36,412 bases of DNA from NCBI GenBank assembly GCA_039030715.1, contig JBCCDU010000046.1, positions 1-36,412 on the forward strand, given 5' to 3'. The translations under genes and the position numbers were made by a program. Below the pieces are notes generated by a model, which made no database searches, had not been told where the DNA came from, and worked only from the letters and a program-made list of their open reading frames with translations. This document shows, in pieces, positions 14,284-21,670 of the stretch; position 1 is the first letter of the stretch; every line of letters begins with the position of its first letter. This stretch comes from Thermohalobaculum sp039030715 (GTDB taxonomy: Bacteria; Pseudomonadota; Alphaproteobacteria; Rhodobacterales; Rhodobacteraceae).

Positions 14284-15147
14284 TCAGCCCCCGTTCTCGG
14301 CACGCCAGGTCGACACCTGGTGATTGAGGATCCCGAACAGGCAGCGCCATTTCGGCTGCCCACTCTCCATCTGTTTCAGCTTCGCGTCATCGCCCGCGCG
14401 CTCCCAATTCAGGCCCGCCAGTGCGTCGCCGATCTGCTGACCTAGCGTGGCATGCGTGCCCGCCCAATCGGGCTTCATCAGCGAGACCAGCTCTGCCACG
14501 GCCTGGACGTTGGTTGTCGAGATCAGGGTGGGCGCATTCGGCATGAAGCCGCCTTCCTCCTCGACCTTGCGCAGCGCGATCAGGGCGGCACCCAGGACAG
14601 GTTGCCCATGGGCGGACATTGTCTTGCGCAGCACCTTGACGGCCGTCGTCTGGCCGATGGTTGGCCCGCCTGACGGGACCGAGCGCAGGATCGTCACCCC
14701 GGTTTCCACGGCCAGCCTCGCCAAGGATACGTGGTCCGGTTCGCCCGCTTCGACCGCCGCATGGTGGATCGACAGCGCATGCAGTGGCGTGCGCTCTCGG
14801 TTGATGCCCAGGAAGGCATCTGCAGCAGACCCATCGATCACGATGGCCGGAAAGTCTTCCACACCGACCATCTGCGCGGCGCTGGCCCGGTGCTGCCCGT
14901 CGACCACCTCGAACAGTTCCTCGCCCTCGATGGCCGCGACTATCAGGATGCCGAACTTCGACCAGTCGAAACCCGTTGCAATGCGCAGCGCCCGACGCCC
15001 GGAGGTCTTCGTCATCTGTCGCTGATAGGACTTGCGCACCCGCAATTGGCTGATCGGGATCATCGTCGCTTCGAAGGGCCACGGCGCGATGTCAGGCCGA
15101 TTGCCGTCGGGCAGTGCCGGGCCGGCGATGCGTGAAAGCGTGGTCAT
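14284..15147 (-). CDS. ParB/Srx-like protein, DUF6551 type
   Basis: A 287-residue protein with a ParB/sulfiredoxin-like fold: an ISQLRVRKSYQRQMT segment near residue 32, the GFDWSKFGILIVA strand, and the signature VVDGQHRASAAQMVG (about residues 81-95), equivalent to the ParB GERR/GNHR box. It matches the phage DUF6551-type group. The mid and C-terminal part (TIGQTTAVKVLRKT, then a helical end) is not assigned. It overlaps the MT-A70-like gene by four bases (ATGA). It may be a nuclease or a CTP/ATP-dependent partner of the modification enzymes; no activity can be claimed. Confidence 0.75.
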   Translation of the reverse strand: MTTLSRIAGPALPDGNRPDIAPWPFEATMIPISQLRVRKSYQRQMTKTSGRRALRIATGFDWSKFGILIVAAIEGEELFEVVDGQHRASAAQMVGVEDFPAIVIDGSAADAFLGINRERTPLHALSIHHAAVEAGEPDHVSLARLAVETGVTILRSVPSGGPTIGQTTAVKVLRKTMSAHGQPVLGAALIALRKVEEEGGFMPNAPTLISTTNVQAVAELVSLMKPDWAGTHATLGQQIGDALAGLNWERAGDDAKLKQMESGQPKWRCLFGILNHQVSTWRAENGG

Positions 15148-15770
15148 GCGGCTTCTCCCTTGAACTTGTCGATCTCGTTGCCGGCGACGTCCCAGCCCTC
15201 GCGCCGTTGACGTGAGAACAGATCCAGCCGCCGGGCGTTCGGCAGCAGTGCCTCGCAGGCGCGATAGGCTTCTTCGGGTTTGCGGCTGTGCCCGCGGATC
15301 CTGCCCAGGATCACCGAGCGGACGTTCTTCGCCACGGTCGACGGTGAGCCGACCGATCCGATCAGGAAGGGCGATCCTTCGTCGATCGCCTCGCAGTCTT
15401 CATTGACGGCGATCAGGTAGGGCTCGCCCGAGCAGCGCAGGACATATCCGGGGCCCATATTCAGGCAGTCGTTCTTCGTGGTCTTCACCCAATGGCCGGC
15501 GGTGACGAACTTGAAGCCCCAAGCTTGAAGCGTCTCGATGGCCTGGGGCAGCATCGGATTGGTGGCCCATAGCCAGAGCAACGCATTCGGTTTCGCGAAA
15601 TGCCCAACCGGCAGGGCTTTGATATCGTCCAGCTCCATGCAGTCATACTGTGACGAGGCGTTCTTCTCGGTACCGGCCTCCGACCAGTTTTCGAATAGCC
15701 AGGCGCAGTCCGCCATGATCAGGTCATAGGTGAAGAGCGGGATCTGATCGAATGAGTAGAAGCCGCCCAT
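15144..15770 (-). CDS. MT-A70 family adenine methyltransferase-like protein, altered catalytic motif
   Basis: A 208-residue protein with the MT-A70 layout: IMADCAWLFENWSEAG near residues 18-33, CMELDDIKALPVGHFA, ALLWLWATNPMLPQAIETL near residues 62-80, WGFKFVTAGHWVKT, and a late RGHSRKPEEAYRACE motif near residues 159-173. Known active members carry Asp-Pro-Pro-Trp at the catalytic site; here it reads Asp-Cys-Ala-Trp. The codons (GAC TGC GCC TGG) are clear, so this is not a translation slip. It may be inactive, or a variant with another target. ATG at 15770 overlaps the upstream stop (TGATG), with GTG at 15773 possible. Confidence 0.8.
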   Translation of the reverse strand: MGGFYSFDQIPLFTYDLIMADCAWLFENWSEAGTEKNASSQYDCMELDDIKALPVGHFAKPNALLWLWATNPMLPQAIETLQAWGFKFVTAGHWVKTTKNDCLNMGPGYVLRCSGEPYLIAVNEDCEAIDEGSPFLIGSVGSPSTVAKNVRSVILGRIRGHSRKPEEAYRACEALLPNARRLDLFSRQRREGWDVAGNEIDKFKGEAA

Positions 15771-16324
15771 CACGCGGCGATCCCAAGCAGCTCTTGGCGC
15801 AGTGCCTTCGCCGCGTCCTTCGAAAGGCCCGCCTTGCGCGCGACCTCCTCGGCCTGGCCCGCCACCGCCGCGCGCTCCTCGGCTTTGATGCGCTGGCGCT
15901 CTTCGTCCAGGATCTTCTCGCGGATCCCGACCGAACTCATGACGTCCTTCATCATCCGGCCGATGTTCATCAGGTCCTTGGCGTCCAGGCCGCCGTCCTC
16001 TTCGGTCGCCTTCATCATCAGCTGGACCGCCAGCGTGGTCAGCATGTGCAGCATCGCCTTGTGGATCTCGGCCTCTTTCTCGACGCCCATATCCGCCAGT
16101 AGCTCGCGCGAGACCTCCAGCGCTTCTTCCTGCATCTTCTTAAGCTGGGCATATTTGCCGACCTGCGTTTTGCTGACCCGCAGGTCCATGCCCTCGTCGG
16201 CCAGCCACTCGTTCAGCTGCTCGGTCATCGCGACAATGTCGCCCCAGCCTCGCTCGCGCAGCGCGTCTTTCAGAGCCTTCTTCAGCTCATCCGGGACCAG
16301 ATCCATTTTCGCGACGGGGGGCAT
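15770..16324 (-). CDS. DUF3486 protein, small-terminase-like (Mu gp27)
   Basis: A 184-residue helical protein of the DUF3486 family (Mu gp27), which occupies the small terminase position. Features: the N-terminal KMDLVPDELKKALKDALRERG with a helix-turn-helix-like segment, EGMDLRVSKTQVGKYAQLKKM (about residues 44-64), and a charged coiled-coil C-terminus. The open frame runs to 16621, but ATG at 16324 overlaps the upstream stop (TGATG) and begins the conserved part. The large terminase is normally next; here it is 3.7 kb further on, after the cargo block. Confidence 0.85.
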   Translation of the reverse strand: MPPVAKMDLVPDELKKALKDALRERGWGDIVAMTEQLNEWLADEGMDLRVSKTQVGKYAQLKKMQEEALEVSRELLADMGVEKEAEIHKAMLHMLTTLAVQLMMKATEEDGGLDAKDLMNIGRMMKDVMSSVGIREKILDEERQRIKAEERAAVAGQAEEVARKAGLSKDAAKALRQELLGIAA

Positions 16325-16641
16325 CAGTCGAAGTCCGTCGGGGTCATGATGCCAGGCACGCTCATATGACCGCGGGCGACAGCCTTGCCTTCCTTGGTGA
16401 TCTTCACGACCACGATTTCGTCGAAGTCCTGGCGGGTGACCAAACCGGCTTCCGTCAGGTAGGCGATCGCGGCGCGGATCTGGATCGGGCTCGACGTGAT
16501 CCCCAGCGCGCGGCAGGCATGGGCCAGCAGCTGATCGCCGCACTCGTTGTCGGTACTGTTCATCAGGTGGCGCAGGATCGCCGCGCGCCGTTTCTCGTTC
16601 TCGATCCGCTCCACCGGCCATTCCTCCATCGGGTTGTTCAT
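16324..16641 (-). CDS. VpaChn25_0724-type winged-helix phage protein (gp26 position)
   Basis: A 105-residue protein with a short winged-helix pattern: NEKRRAAILRHLMN near residues 15-28, an ITSSPIQIRAAIAYLTEAGLVT recognition region near residues 48-69, a wing with IVVVKITKEGKAVARG, and a VPGI end. This matches a family of small phage proteins found in front of DUF3486 in Mu-like genomes. Start and stop overlap both neighbours (ATGA, TGATG). Function unknown. Confidence 0.75.
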   Translation of the reverse strand: MNNPMEEWPVERIENEKRRAAILRHLMNSTDNECGDQLLAHACRALGITSSPIQIRAAIAYLTEAGLVTRQDFDEIVVVKITKEGKAVARGHMSVPGIMTPTDFD

Positions 16642-17021
16642 TGATCTTTCTTCCCTGCTGCCAGCGCGGCTTTGAACAGCGTGTCGATCTGCCCCGCGAG
16701 GATCTTCATCTGTGGCGAGAACTCCGCCTTGAGCGCCTGGACCTGCGCGGACAGCACGCCGACCTCTCTGCTTTTCGCGACCTGCTGCATGTCGATCTCG
16801 ATTTCGCCGACACGGCCCTCGAGGCCGCGAACGCGCACATCCAGCTCCCCCAGAAGCCCGGCGGTCTTCTCGTCGCTCTCGTCGATCTTGACCTCGATCT
16901 CGTTGGTGATCTTCCCGCGAGACCGGACCACCCAGAAGACGAAGCCGATCAGACCGGTCAGAAGCGAGACCACGATCCCGGTGGCTAGATCGACCACCTT
17001 CAGCATTTCAAAAGGGCTCAT
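16638..17021 (-). CDS. DUF2730 membrane-anchored coiled-coil protein (Mu gp25)
   Basis: A 127-residue protein with one N-terminal membrane span (DLATGIVVSLLTGLIGFVFWV, about residues 11-31) followed by a long coiled coil (EIEVKIDESDEKTAGLLGEL and onward). This is the DUF2730/gp25 design found after the lysis genes in Mu-like phages. ATG at 17021 lies 7 bases after the stop of the upstream membrane protein. There is no good ribosome site, so coupling or the second ATG at 17006 (after GAA) is possible. Its topology could suit a spanin-like or holin-accessory role. Confidence 0.7.
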   Translation of the reverse strand: MSPFEMLKVVDLATGIVVSLLTGLIGFVFWVVRSRGKITNEIEVKIDESDEKTAGLLGELDVRVRGLEGRVGEIEIDMQQVAKSREVGVLSAQVQALKAEFSPQMKILAGQIDTLFKAALAAGKKDQ

Positions 17022-17028
17022 GATGAAA

Positions 17029-17451
17029 TCACCAAACAGCAGCGAAGGTGCAGAGATAGACTGCCGACAACCAGCCGATATCGCGGAAGCTGGCCTTGCG
17101 CGCGCGGCGGGCATTCATTCCCCGCCAAAGCCAATAGGCCGGCATATGAGAGAGGATGACGAAGGCGACCGACAGGCGCAGGATCCAAACCGCCGGATAG
17201 GCCTGCCAAAGGTTGTAACCGTGATCGAGCAGGATGCGGGCCGACGAATAATAGACCGCCTCGGCAATCACCACGGCCGAGACGAGCAGGACCGAAAACG
17301 GCAGCAGCAGGCAAGCATCTACCAACTCGCGCGTCTTTGGCCCGTGGGCCGCGGCGCGCGCCAGCGGCACGAACCGCCACGCCAGCAAAACTGCGGCAAC
17401 GCAGATCGTTGCGTGCCCCGCGAACACGCCTGCCGCCAAGCCCTCACCCAT
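17029..17451 (-). CDS. multi-span membrane protein in lysis region
   Basis: A 140-residue protein with about four hydrophobic segments: ATICVAAVLLAWRFVPL (14-30), ACLLLPFSVLLVSAVVIAEAV (about 46-66), WILRLSVAFVILSHMPAYWL (about 88-107) and the end IGWLSAVYLCTFAAVW. It overlaps the holin gene by eight bases. No family recognised. A second holin or antiholin is possible from position and topology only. Confidence 0.65.
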   Translation of the reverse strand: MGEGLAAGVFAGHATICVAAVLLAWRFVPLARAAAHGPKTRELVDACLLLPFSVLLVSAVVIAEAVYYSSARILLDHGYNLWQAYPAVWILRLSVAFVILSHMPAYWLWRGMNARRARKASFRDIGWLSAVYLCTFAAVW

Positions 17452-17851
17452 GTTCGCCGACCCTCCATGCTTTTACGGTTTTTTCGGCCGAGCGTCCGAC
17501 GACATAGCCGCCGACCCCCAGCGTCATCAGATCCCAAAGCCGGTCGGGCAGATCGAGCTGGATCGACACCAGCCCCATCGCCGCCAGATAGGGTGCGAAC
17601 AGATAGTTGTTGGCGACAATCGCGACGATCGTCAGCATCAGGACCGGGCGCCAGTTACGCTGCAGCCAGCTTTCGCCCTGCGCCTCGGCCAGAACGATCT
17701 TCATCTTGGCTTCGAGCTCGGCGCCCTCATGGGCCATCAGCTCGGCCAGGATCTTCGCCTTGATCCGCGCGGCTTCATTCTGATCCGGAATGACACCGTC
17801 GATCACCTTGCCCAGCATGTCGGTGATGGGTTTGATCAGCATCGACCACAT
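17444..17851 (-). CDS. 3TM-type phage holin
   Basis: A 135-residue protein with an N-terminal charged helix (IPDQNEAARIKAKILAELMA), then WLQRNWRPVLMLTIVAIVANN and two further hydrophobic segments ending GVGGYVVGRSAEKTVKAW. The ESWLQRNWRPVLM box is characteristic of the three-span holin family that lets endolysin out of the cytoplasm. ATG at 17851 follows GAGGTAGCCCC; the upstream extension of the frame is not protein-like. It lies 4 bases after the endolysin stop. Confidence 0.82.
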   Translation of the reverse strand: MWSMLIKPITDMLGKVIDGVIPDQNEAARIKAKILAELMAHEGAELEAKMKIVLAEAQGESWLQRNWRPVLMLTIVAIVANNYLFAPYLAAMGLVSIQLDLPDRLWDLMTLGVGGYVVGRSAEKTVKAWRVGEHG

Positions 17852-17855
17852 GGGG

Positions 17856-18650
17856 CTACCTCGCTTTGATCGGATTGGGCGTTTTGTGGGTGCGCTGCGC
17901 ATCGACCAGGGCCTGCCCGGTCATGGGCCCGAAGGCGCCATCGATCACCAGCTCGGCGCCGAGATCCTTCAAGGCGATCTGCAGAACGACCACGTCCTCG
18001 CCCGCGGCCCCCAGGCGGCAATTGTCGCCCACCCCGGAGAAGCGCGCAGCGGCTGAGCCCAGCTTGATGTGATGACGATTGGCCCGGAACCCGCGCCCGT
18101 TATATTTCCTCGAGACGTCTTCGAACTGGCAATCGATCAGGCTTTGAAGGGCCTTCTTCGAAGCCAGGAAATCGACCATTGCGTGGATTTGCACATGGGC
18201 GCTGTCCGCGAAGGCGTTGATCATCTCCGCGGCGTTCTCGTAGCCGCAGCGCCAATGCTCGTCGCCCATCATCTGAGGATATCCCCAGCTTGCCGACATC
18301 AGGGCCGCATCGCGGTCGAGATCCATGGCGGTCTGCAGCCGGCGGTATTCAGCGGCCCCGCCCCAATAGAGCGAGCGGTTCCAGCTGCGCGAAGAGATGT
18401 TCGGGTGTGACGCGCGGTACTTGCCGCTAGTGTATCTGTCGAAGCGGTGCGCCTCGAAAAGGATCCGCAGGCGCCCGTCCGAAAGAAACCCGCTGCGCTT
18501 GCCGACCTCCACTTCGACCAGGGCGCGCAGAAGGGCGGGCCCGTGATCGCCCATCTCGGCGCGCTCGGCGATGACGCCGATACGGGTCTGATCGAGGCGG
18601 TAGTCGTCTAGGCTGTCTGCGGCGGCGCCGCGAAATCTCACTTCGGTCAT
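17856..18650 (-). CDS. endolysin: N-acetylmuramidase with C-terminal peptidoglycan-binding region
   Basis: A 264-residue lysis enzyme. Residues about 20-190 fit the N-acetylmuramidase (DUF3380-type) domain: LLRALVEVEVGKRSGFLSDG with the probable catalytic Glu, ILFEAHRFDRYTSGKY, and ASWGYPQMMGDEHWRCGYEN near residues 119-138. The C-terminal part (AGEDVVVLQIALKDLG, then DGAFGPMTGQALVDAQ) is a PG_binding_1-like repeat. ATG at 18650 is chosen because the upstream 20 residues overlap the operon leader. It is the first gene after the Mor activator, so it probably opens the late operon, followed by the holin. Confidence 0.88.
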   Translation of the reverse strand: MTEVRFRGAAADSLDDYRLDQTRIGVIAERAEMGDHGPALLRALVEVEVGKRSGFLSDGRLRILFEAHRFDRYTSGKYRASHPNISSRSWNRSLYWGGAAEYRRLQTAMDLDRDAALMSASWGYPQMMGDEHWRCGYENAAEMINAFADSAHVQIHAMVDFLASKKALQSLIDCQFEDVSRKYNGRGFRANRHHIKLGSAAARFSGVGDNCRLGAAGEDVVVLQIALKDLGAELVIDGAFGPMTGQALVDAQRTHKTPNPIKAR

Positions 18651-18710
18651 GTCGCACCTGGCTTGCGTTCCGGTGCGTTCAACATCGCTCGCCAGCCCAT
18701 GGCGAAACAA

Positions 18711-18726
18711 CGCGAAGCGCTTCGCG
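18711..18726. promoter_or_regulatory. 16-base perfect palindrome in lysis-operon leader
   Basis: CGCGAAGCGCTTCGCG lies 17 bases after the Mor stop codon and 61 bases before the endolysin ATG. Its inner 14 bases equal the palindrome at 7205-7218. On the minus strand TTGTTT follows, so a weak terminator is possible, but the shared sequence in two leaders fits a late-activator or host-regulator site better. Confidence 0.5.
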
Positions 18727-18742
18727 CCTGGCGATCTCGTGA

Positions 18743-19120
18743 TCAGTCGAAGAGAGAGAGTTGCCTGGGGTCGATCCGAGACTGTTCGCGGATCTGCTGC
18801 ACCCTTCGATACGTGATGCCCAGCGTCGCCGCAAGCTCGTTAACTTCCACGTCAGGCCGGGCCAGTACATATCGGCGACGCTCGTCGGCGATGCGCGCCT
18901 TGAAATTCGGGATGACCACGGTCGCTCCCGCATAGTAGGTGCGCAGAAGCTGCAGGGTCTTCTTGTCGATCTGGTTGTCGTGGCTGCCCTTCAGGCCGGC
19001 CTCGGGAATGTAGACCCGCTGACCGCCCAGCGCCTCGGCCAGCCGCAGCGCGGCGGGCTCGCCCAGCTCCAGCGCGATATCGCGCAAGAGCTCCGGCCAG
19101 CGGTCCAGATGTTCGGTCAC
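18743..19120 (-). CDS. mor: Mor-type transcriptional activator of middle/late genes
   Basis: A 125-residue protein of the Mor/C family that switches on middle or late phage transcription. Visible: WPELLRDIALELGEPAALRLAEALGGQRVYIPE (residues 8-40; the dimerisation helices and the conserved GGQRxYIP motif) and a C-terminal helix-turn-helix (DVEVNELAATLGITYRRVQQIREQ, about residues 89-112). The start is GTG at 19120, overlapping the upstream stop (GTGA). It closes the early/middle block, as Mor does in Mu, and the lysis genes follow. It may bind the palindrome just downstream. Confidence 0.87.
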   Translation of the reverse strand: MTEHLDRWPELLRDIALELGEPAALRLAEALGGQRVYIPEAGLKGSHDNQIDKKTLQLLRTYYAGATVVIPNFKARIADERRRYVLARPDVEVNELAATLGITYRRVQQIREQSRIDPRQLSLFD

Positions 19121-19359
19121 TTGGCGGCTTTAACCCGGCGCCGTTTGCGGCGTTTCTGGGTCTCCAGGATCGTTGTGACGCGACCCTCAGCGATCTTGAA
19201 GGTCAGGCCGTCGATGCGCACGCCGTCGGCGTTGTGCTGTAGTGCCAAGGCCGCGCGCTTCTCGATGCGCTTGCGCAGCCCCTCGATGTTCACGCCCAGC
19301 CCCCGCTCGAGATAGCGGACGATCGCATGATCGGTCACGATGGGCCTGCGCTTTCTCAT
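19117..19359 (-). CDS. 80-residue basic hypothetical protein
   Basis: A strongly basic protein: start MRKRRPIVTDHAIVRYLERGLG, a central helix NIEGLRKRIEKRAALAL, a small hairpin DGLTFKIAEGRVTTILE and a Lys/Arg-rich end. The TDHAIVRYLER segment resembles small phage and toxin-like RelE-fold fragments, but nothing decisive is seen. ATG at 19359 overlaps the GemA stop (ATGA); the longer upstream frame is a GemA shadow. Nucleic-acid binding is plausible from charge. Confidence 0.65.
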   Translation of the reverse strand: MRKRRPIVTDHAIVRYLERGLGVNIEGLRKRIEKRAALALQHNADGVRIDGLTFKIAEGRVTTILETQKRRKRRRVKAAK

Positions 19360-19805
19360 TGGCCGAGATCCACGCCGTGGCGCTTCCCCATGGCCTTGAG
19401 GGCCTCGATGACATCCTGGGCGCGCGCGACCGACAGGAAGTCGGGTGCGGTGATCGCCTCGCCCCATTTCTGGGTAAAGGTGGAATTGCCGATGAAGGCG
19501 CGCAGCGCCGCCTGTCCAGGCTGGACAACGCCGGCCTCGGCCAGCAGGCGCCACAGGACATAGATCTTGCGCTGGTCCGCACGCTGTGCGGCCGGGCGGC
19601 GTCCTCGCCGCGCGCGTTGGTATCCCCTGGCTTCAAGGGCTGCGATCACCTTGTCCAGGTCCGCGACGCTCATCGCCCGCATCGACGTCTTGCCGGTGGC
19701 ATGCACCTGCAACTCGTGGCGCAGATCCTCATCGATCCCCAACTGGCGGCAGGCGCCGTGGATCTCGCGGCGCCGTGCCATGATGACGGGCACTTCCTTA
19801 GCCAT
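19356..19805 (-). CDS. gemA: GemA family regulatory protein (Mu gp16)
   Basis: A 149-residue protein of the GemA/DUF1018 family. In Mu, GemA affects host gene expression and DNA topology. Family traits: an N-terminal segment with IHGACRQLGIDEDLRHELQVHATGK (about residues 15-39), the linking MSVADLDKVIAALEARGY, then a basic linker and a second helical part with RKIYVLWRLLAEAGVV. It starts inside the end of the DnaA-C-like gene (8-base overlap, ATGGCTAA). Confidence 0.85.
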   Translation of the reverse strand: MAKEVPVIMARRREIHGACRQLGIDEDLRHELQVHATGKTSMRAMSVADLDKVIAALEARGYQRARRGRRPAAQRADQRKIYVLWRLLAEAGVVQPGQAALRAFIGNSTFTQKWGEAITAPDFLSVARAQDVIEALKAMGKRHGVDLGQ

Positions 19806-20286
19806 TGGCCCGCCCTATTCTCCGTTCGCTGACGAGGCGATCCATGACGATCGGGGCCTGAGACATCACGAGCAGCGTCGATGGCTCGTCGAACGCCAAT
19901 CGCTCGCGAACCACCTGACGGGCGTGCATGACCGTCGTATGATCCCTGTCGAAGAGCCGGCCGACCGCGGGCAGGCTCATTCTGGGCAGATCGGCCATGA
20001 GCGACATCGCGCACTGGCGTGTCCAGGCAATCGAACGCTTTCGGTTCGGTTTGCGCAGAAGCGTCTTACTGATGCCGGTCACTTCATAGATCGCGTCGAA
20101 GACATCCGCTGCCGTGGCGTCGGAGAGTGAGCGCCGACGCGCTATCTCATGCGCCTCCATCAGCGTGTTCGCGATCGCGATCGGGCTAAGCCCGTCGGCC
20201 AGGGCCGCGGTCATCGCCTTTTGCACGGCGACGTCGAATGTCAGGTGCAGCGGATCTGCCGTAACTTGGGGGCGCAGATCAGACAT
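19798..20286 (-). CDS. DnaA domain IV-like DNA-binding protein
   Basis: A 162-residue protein. Residues about 59-130 resemble the C-terminal DNA-binding domain of DnaA: a helical lead with RKRSIAWTRQCAMSLMADL, then MSLPAVGRLFDRDHTTVMHA, in which RDHTTVxHA is the DnaA signature that contacts the DnaA box. The first 58 residues are helical and lack any AAA+ part. It is followed by GemA and preceded by DUF3164. It may regulate phage or host genes through DnaA-box-like sites, or interfere with initiation; both are inferences. Confidence 0.75.
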   Translation of the reverse strand: MSDLRPQVTADPLHLTFDVAVQKAMTAALADGLSPIAIANTLMEAHEIARRRSLSDATAADVFDAIYEVTGISKTLLRKPNRKRSIAWTRQCAMSLMADLPRMSLPAVGRLFDRDHTTVMHARQVVRERLAFDEPSTLLVMSQAPIVMDRLVSERRIGRANG

Positions 20287-20899
20287 CGGACAGCCCCATC
20301 GGGATCGCGGTCTCCCGTCCGCTCACAGGGTCGACGGAATAGAAGCGGATATAGACGCGGCTGACATCGACGCGCAGCGCGTCGGAGATCGCCTCCATCG
20401 CCCGGCCCCACTCCTCGTCGCCGCCCATATCCATCTTGCGCAGGCGCAGGACTCGGGCCGTGTCGATGCGGCCGACCTTGTTGACCTGGAATGCATCGTC
20501 CACAAGGGCGCGCAGCTGTGCATTCGCACCCTCGGCCCATCGACCGATGCAATTGTCGATCAGCTTCTTTGCAACCTCCAACTCGGGCCCGAAGGCCACG
20601 CTGTCGGAGACCTGGACCCGCACGATCCGCGTCCCGTCGAAGCTCTTCAGGGTCAGGTTGCCCTTCTTGCCACCGATGGTGGTCTTATACTTCTCGGCGA
20701 TCAATTCGCGCAGCGCCTGGACGTCATCCAGCGAGCGCTGCTTGAAGGTCGCCAGATCCCCGCTCAGCCGCTCGGCCTCGTCGATCAGCGTGTGGACCAG
20801 ACCGTCTTCCTCGATCGCCTCCGGCTTGATCGTCTCGATCGGGACCAGCGCCCCGCGCGGATCGGCCATGTAGCCTTCGGGGATTTCAATTGCGGTCAT
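20279..20899 (-). CDS. DUF3164 family protein
   Basis: A 206-residue protein of the DUF3164 family, common in the early region of Mu-like phages and of unknown function. Typical parts: an early YMADPRGALVPIETIKPE (about residues 10-27), the helix LATFKQRSLDDVQALRELIAEKYKT, the strand motif GGKKGNLTLKSFDGTRIVRV (about residues 76-95), and SRVYIRFYSVDPVSGRE near the end. AAAGGAGAAACCG precedes the ATG at 20899, one of the best ribosome sites in this block. Confidence 0.85.
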   Translation of the reverse strand: MTAIEIPEGYMADPRGALVPIETIKPEAIEEDGLVHTLIDEAERLSGDLATFKQRSLDDVQALRELIAEKYKTTIGGKKGNLTLKSFDGTRIVRVQVSDSVAFGPELEVAKKLIDNCIGRWAEGANAQLRALVDDAFQVNKVGRIDTARVLRLRKMDMGGDEEWGRAMEAISDALRVDVSRVYIRFYSVDPVSGRETAIPMGLSDV

Positions 20900-21143
20900 C
20901 GGTTTCTCCTTTCGGGGCTTCAGTCTCGCCAGCTGTTTGGTGTGTGTTTCTGGTCACCAAAAGGGCCGCGTGGGCCATCTTCCGAAACCGGGTTTCATCG
21001 ACGCCGGAAGACCTCGACATGAGCGCTGCAACAGTCAGCAGGTCGCCGACGATCTGGGCGCGATCACCCGACAGCCCGGACAGTCGGTTGACGACTTCCT
21101 GCACTCCGGGGTTCGCCGCGCTGATGCTCACTTCGCTATTCAT
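20886..21143 (-). CDS. 85-residue hypothetical early protein
   Basis: A small helical protein starting MNSEVSISAANPGVQEVVNRL, followed by SGDRAQIVGDLLTVAALMSRS and a polar, disordered C-terminus rich in Glu, Thr and Asp. It overlaps the previous gene by four bases (ATGA) and the DUF3164 gene by 14. No family recognised. Placement among small early genes suggests a regulatory or host-modulating role at most. Confidence 0.6.
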   Translation of the reverse strand: MNSEVSISAANPGVQEVVNRLSGLSGDRAQIVGDLLTVAALMSRSSGVDETRFRKMAHAALLVTRNTHQTAGETEAPKGETDDRN

Positions 21144-21397
21144 GACGTCACCTGCACGCCCATATCGCGCAACCGGGTTGTCAGCACCCGCATCCGGTCG
21201 AAGACCACCTGGTGTGCGGCTTGAGTGGCAGCCTTCAGATCAATCGACATTGCCGGGCGAGGAAGCTGCGGGGGGTGTTCAGGCGGCGTCCAGGAAATGC
21301 TGGCCTCACTGGCCATGCAAAGACTGTCGAACTGCGCCTCTAGCTGGCGACGCTCCTTAATCATCGCGGCGGCGTCCAGAATATCTTGCTCTTTCAT
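21140..21397 (-). CDS. 85-residue hypothetical early protein, helical
   Basis: Begins MKEQDILDAAAMIKERRQLE, a charged amphipathic helix, then a Pro-rich linker and a second helix (AATQAAHQVVFDRMRVLTTRL). AAGGAGCGAGAT precedes the ATG at 21397. No family recognised. The two-helix plus linker design resembles other small unassigned proteins of this phage group. Confidence 0.6.
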   Translation of the reverse strand: MKEQDILDAAAMIKERRQLEAQFDSLCMASEASISWTPPEHPPQLPRPAMSIDLKAATQAAHQVVFDRMRVLTTRLRDMGVQVTS

Positions 21398-21408
21398 ATC
21401 TCGCTCCT

Positions 21409-21669
21409 TCAGGGGGTAATGGCTTCGGGTTTAGGGGATGGGGCAGCACCCTGTTCGGGTTGGGTCTGCCCCGCGAAATCCGGATGGTCCGGTAGGTAGA
21501 AATCCAGCATCCAGGCCATCGCGATCATCTCGCGAACCGAGATCAAAGTGGCGGCGCGGTCCTCGCCAAACTTGATCTTCGTCTTGGCCTGCATCGCCAG
21601 TTCGGCGATCTCGTAGAAGCTGGCCTGGGTCAACGCGTCCATCGCAGACGGGGGTTGCTTGCGGCTCAT
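21409..21669 (-). CDS. 86-residue hypothetical early protein
   Basis: Helical protein: SAMDALTQASFYEIAELAMQA, then KFGEDRAATLISVREMIAMAW, a LDFYLPDHPDF segment and a Pro/Glu-rich end. The start at 21669 follows AAGGGAAATGAC, which includes the stop of the upstream HTH gene's closing codons. No family recognised. Confidence 0.6.
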   Translation of the reverse strand: MSRKQPPSAMDALTQASFYEIAELAMQAKTKIKFGEDRAATLISVREMIAMAWMLDFYLPDHPDFAGQTQPEQGAAPSPKPEAITP

Positions 21670-21670
21670 G

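Noticed and set aside
18711..18726. Simple Rho-independent terminator for the Mor gene
   Set aside because: Only a short stem with a four-base loop and an interrupted T run; the same palindrome in another leader argues for a binding site. Not fully excluded.
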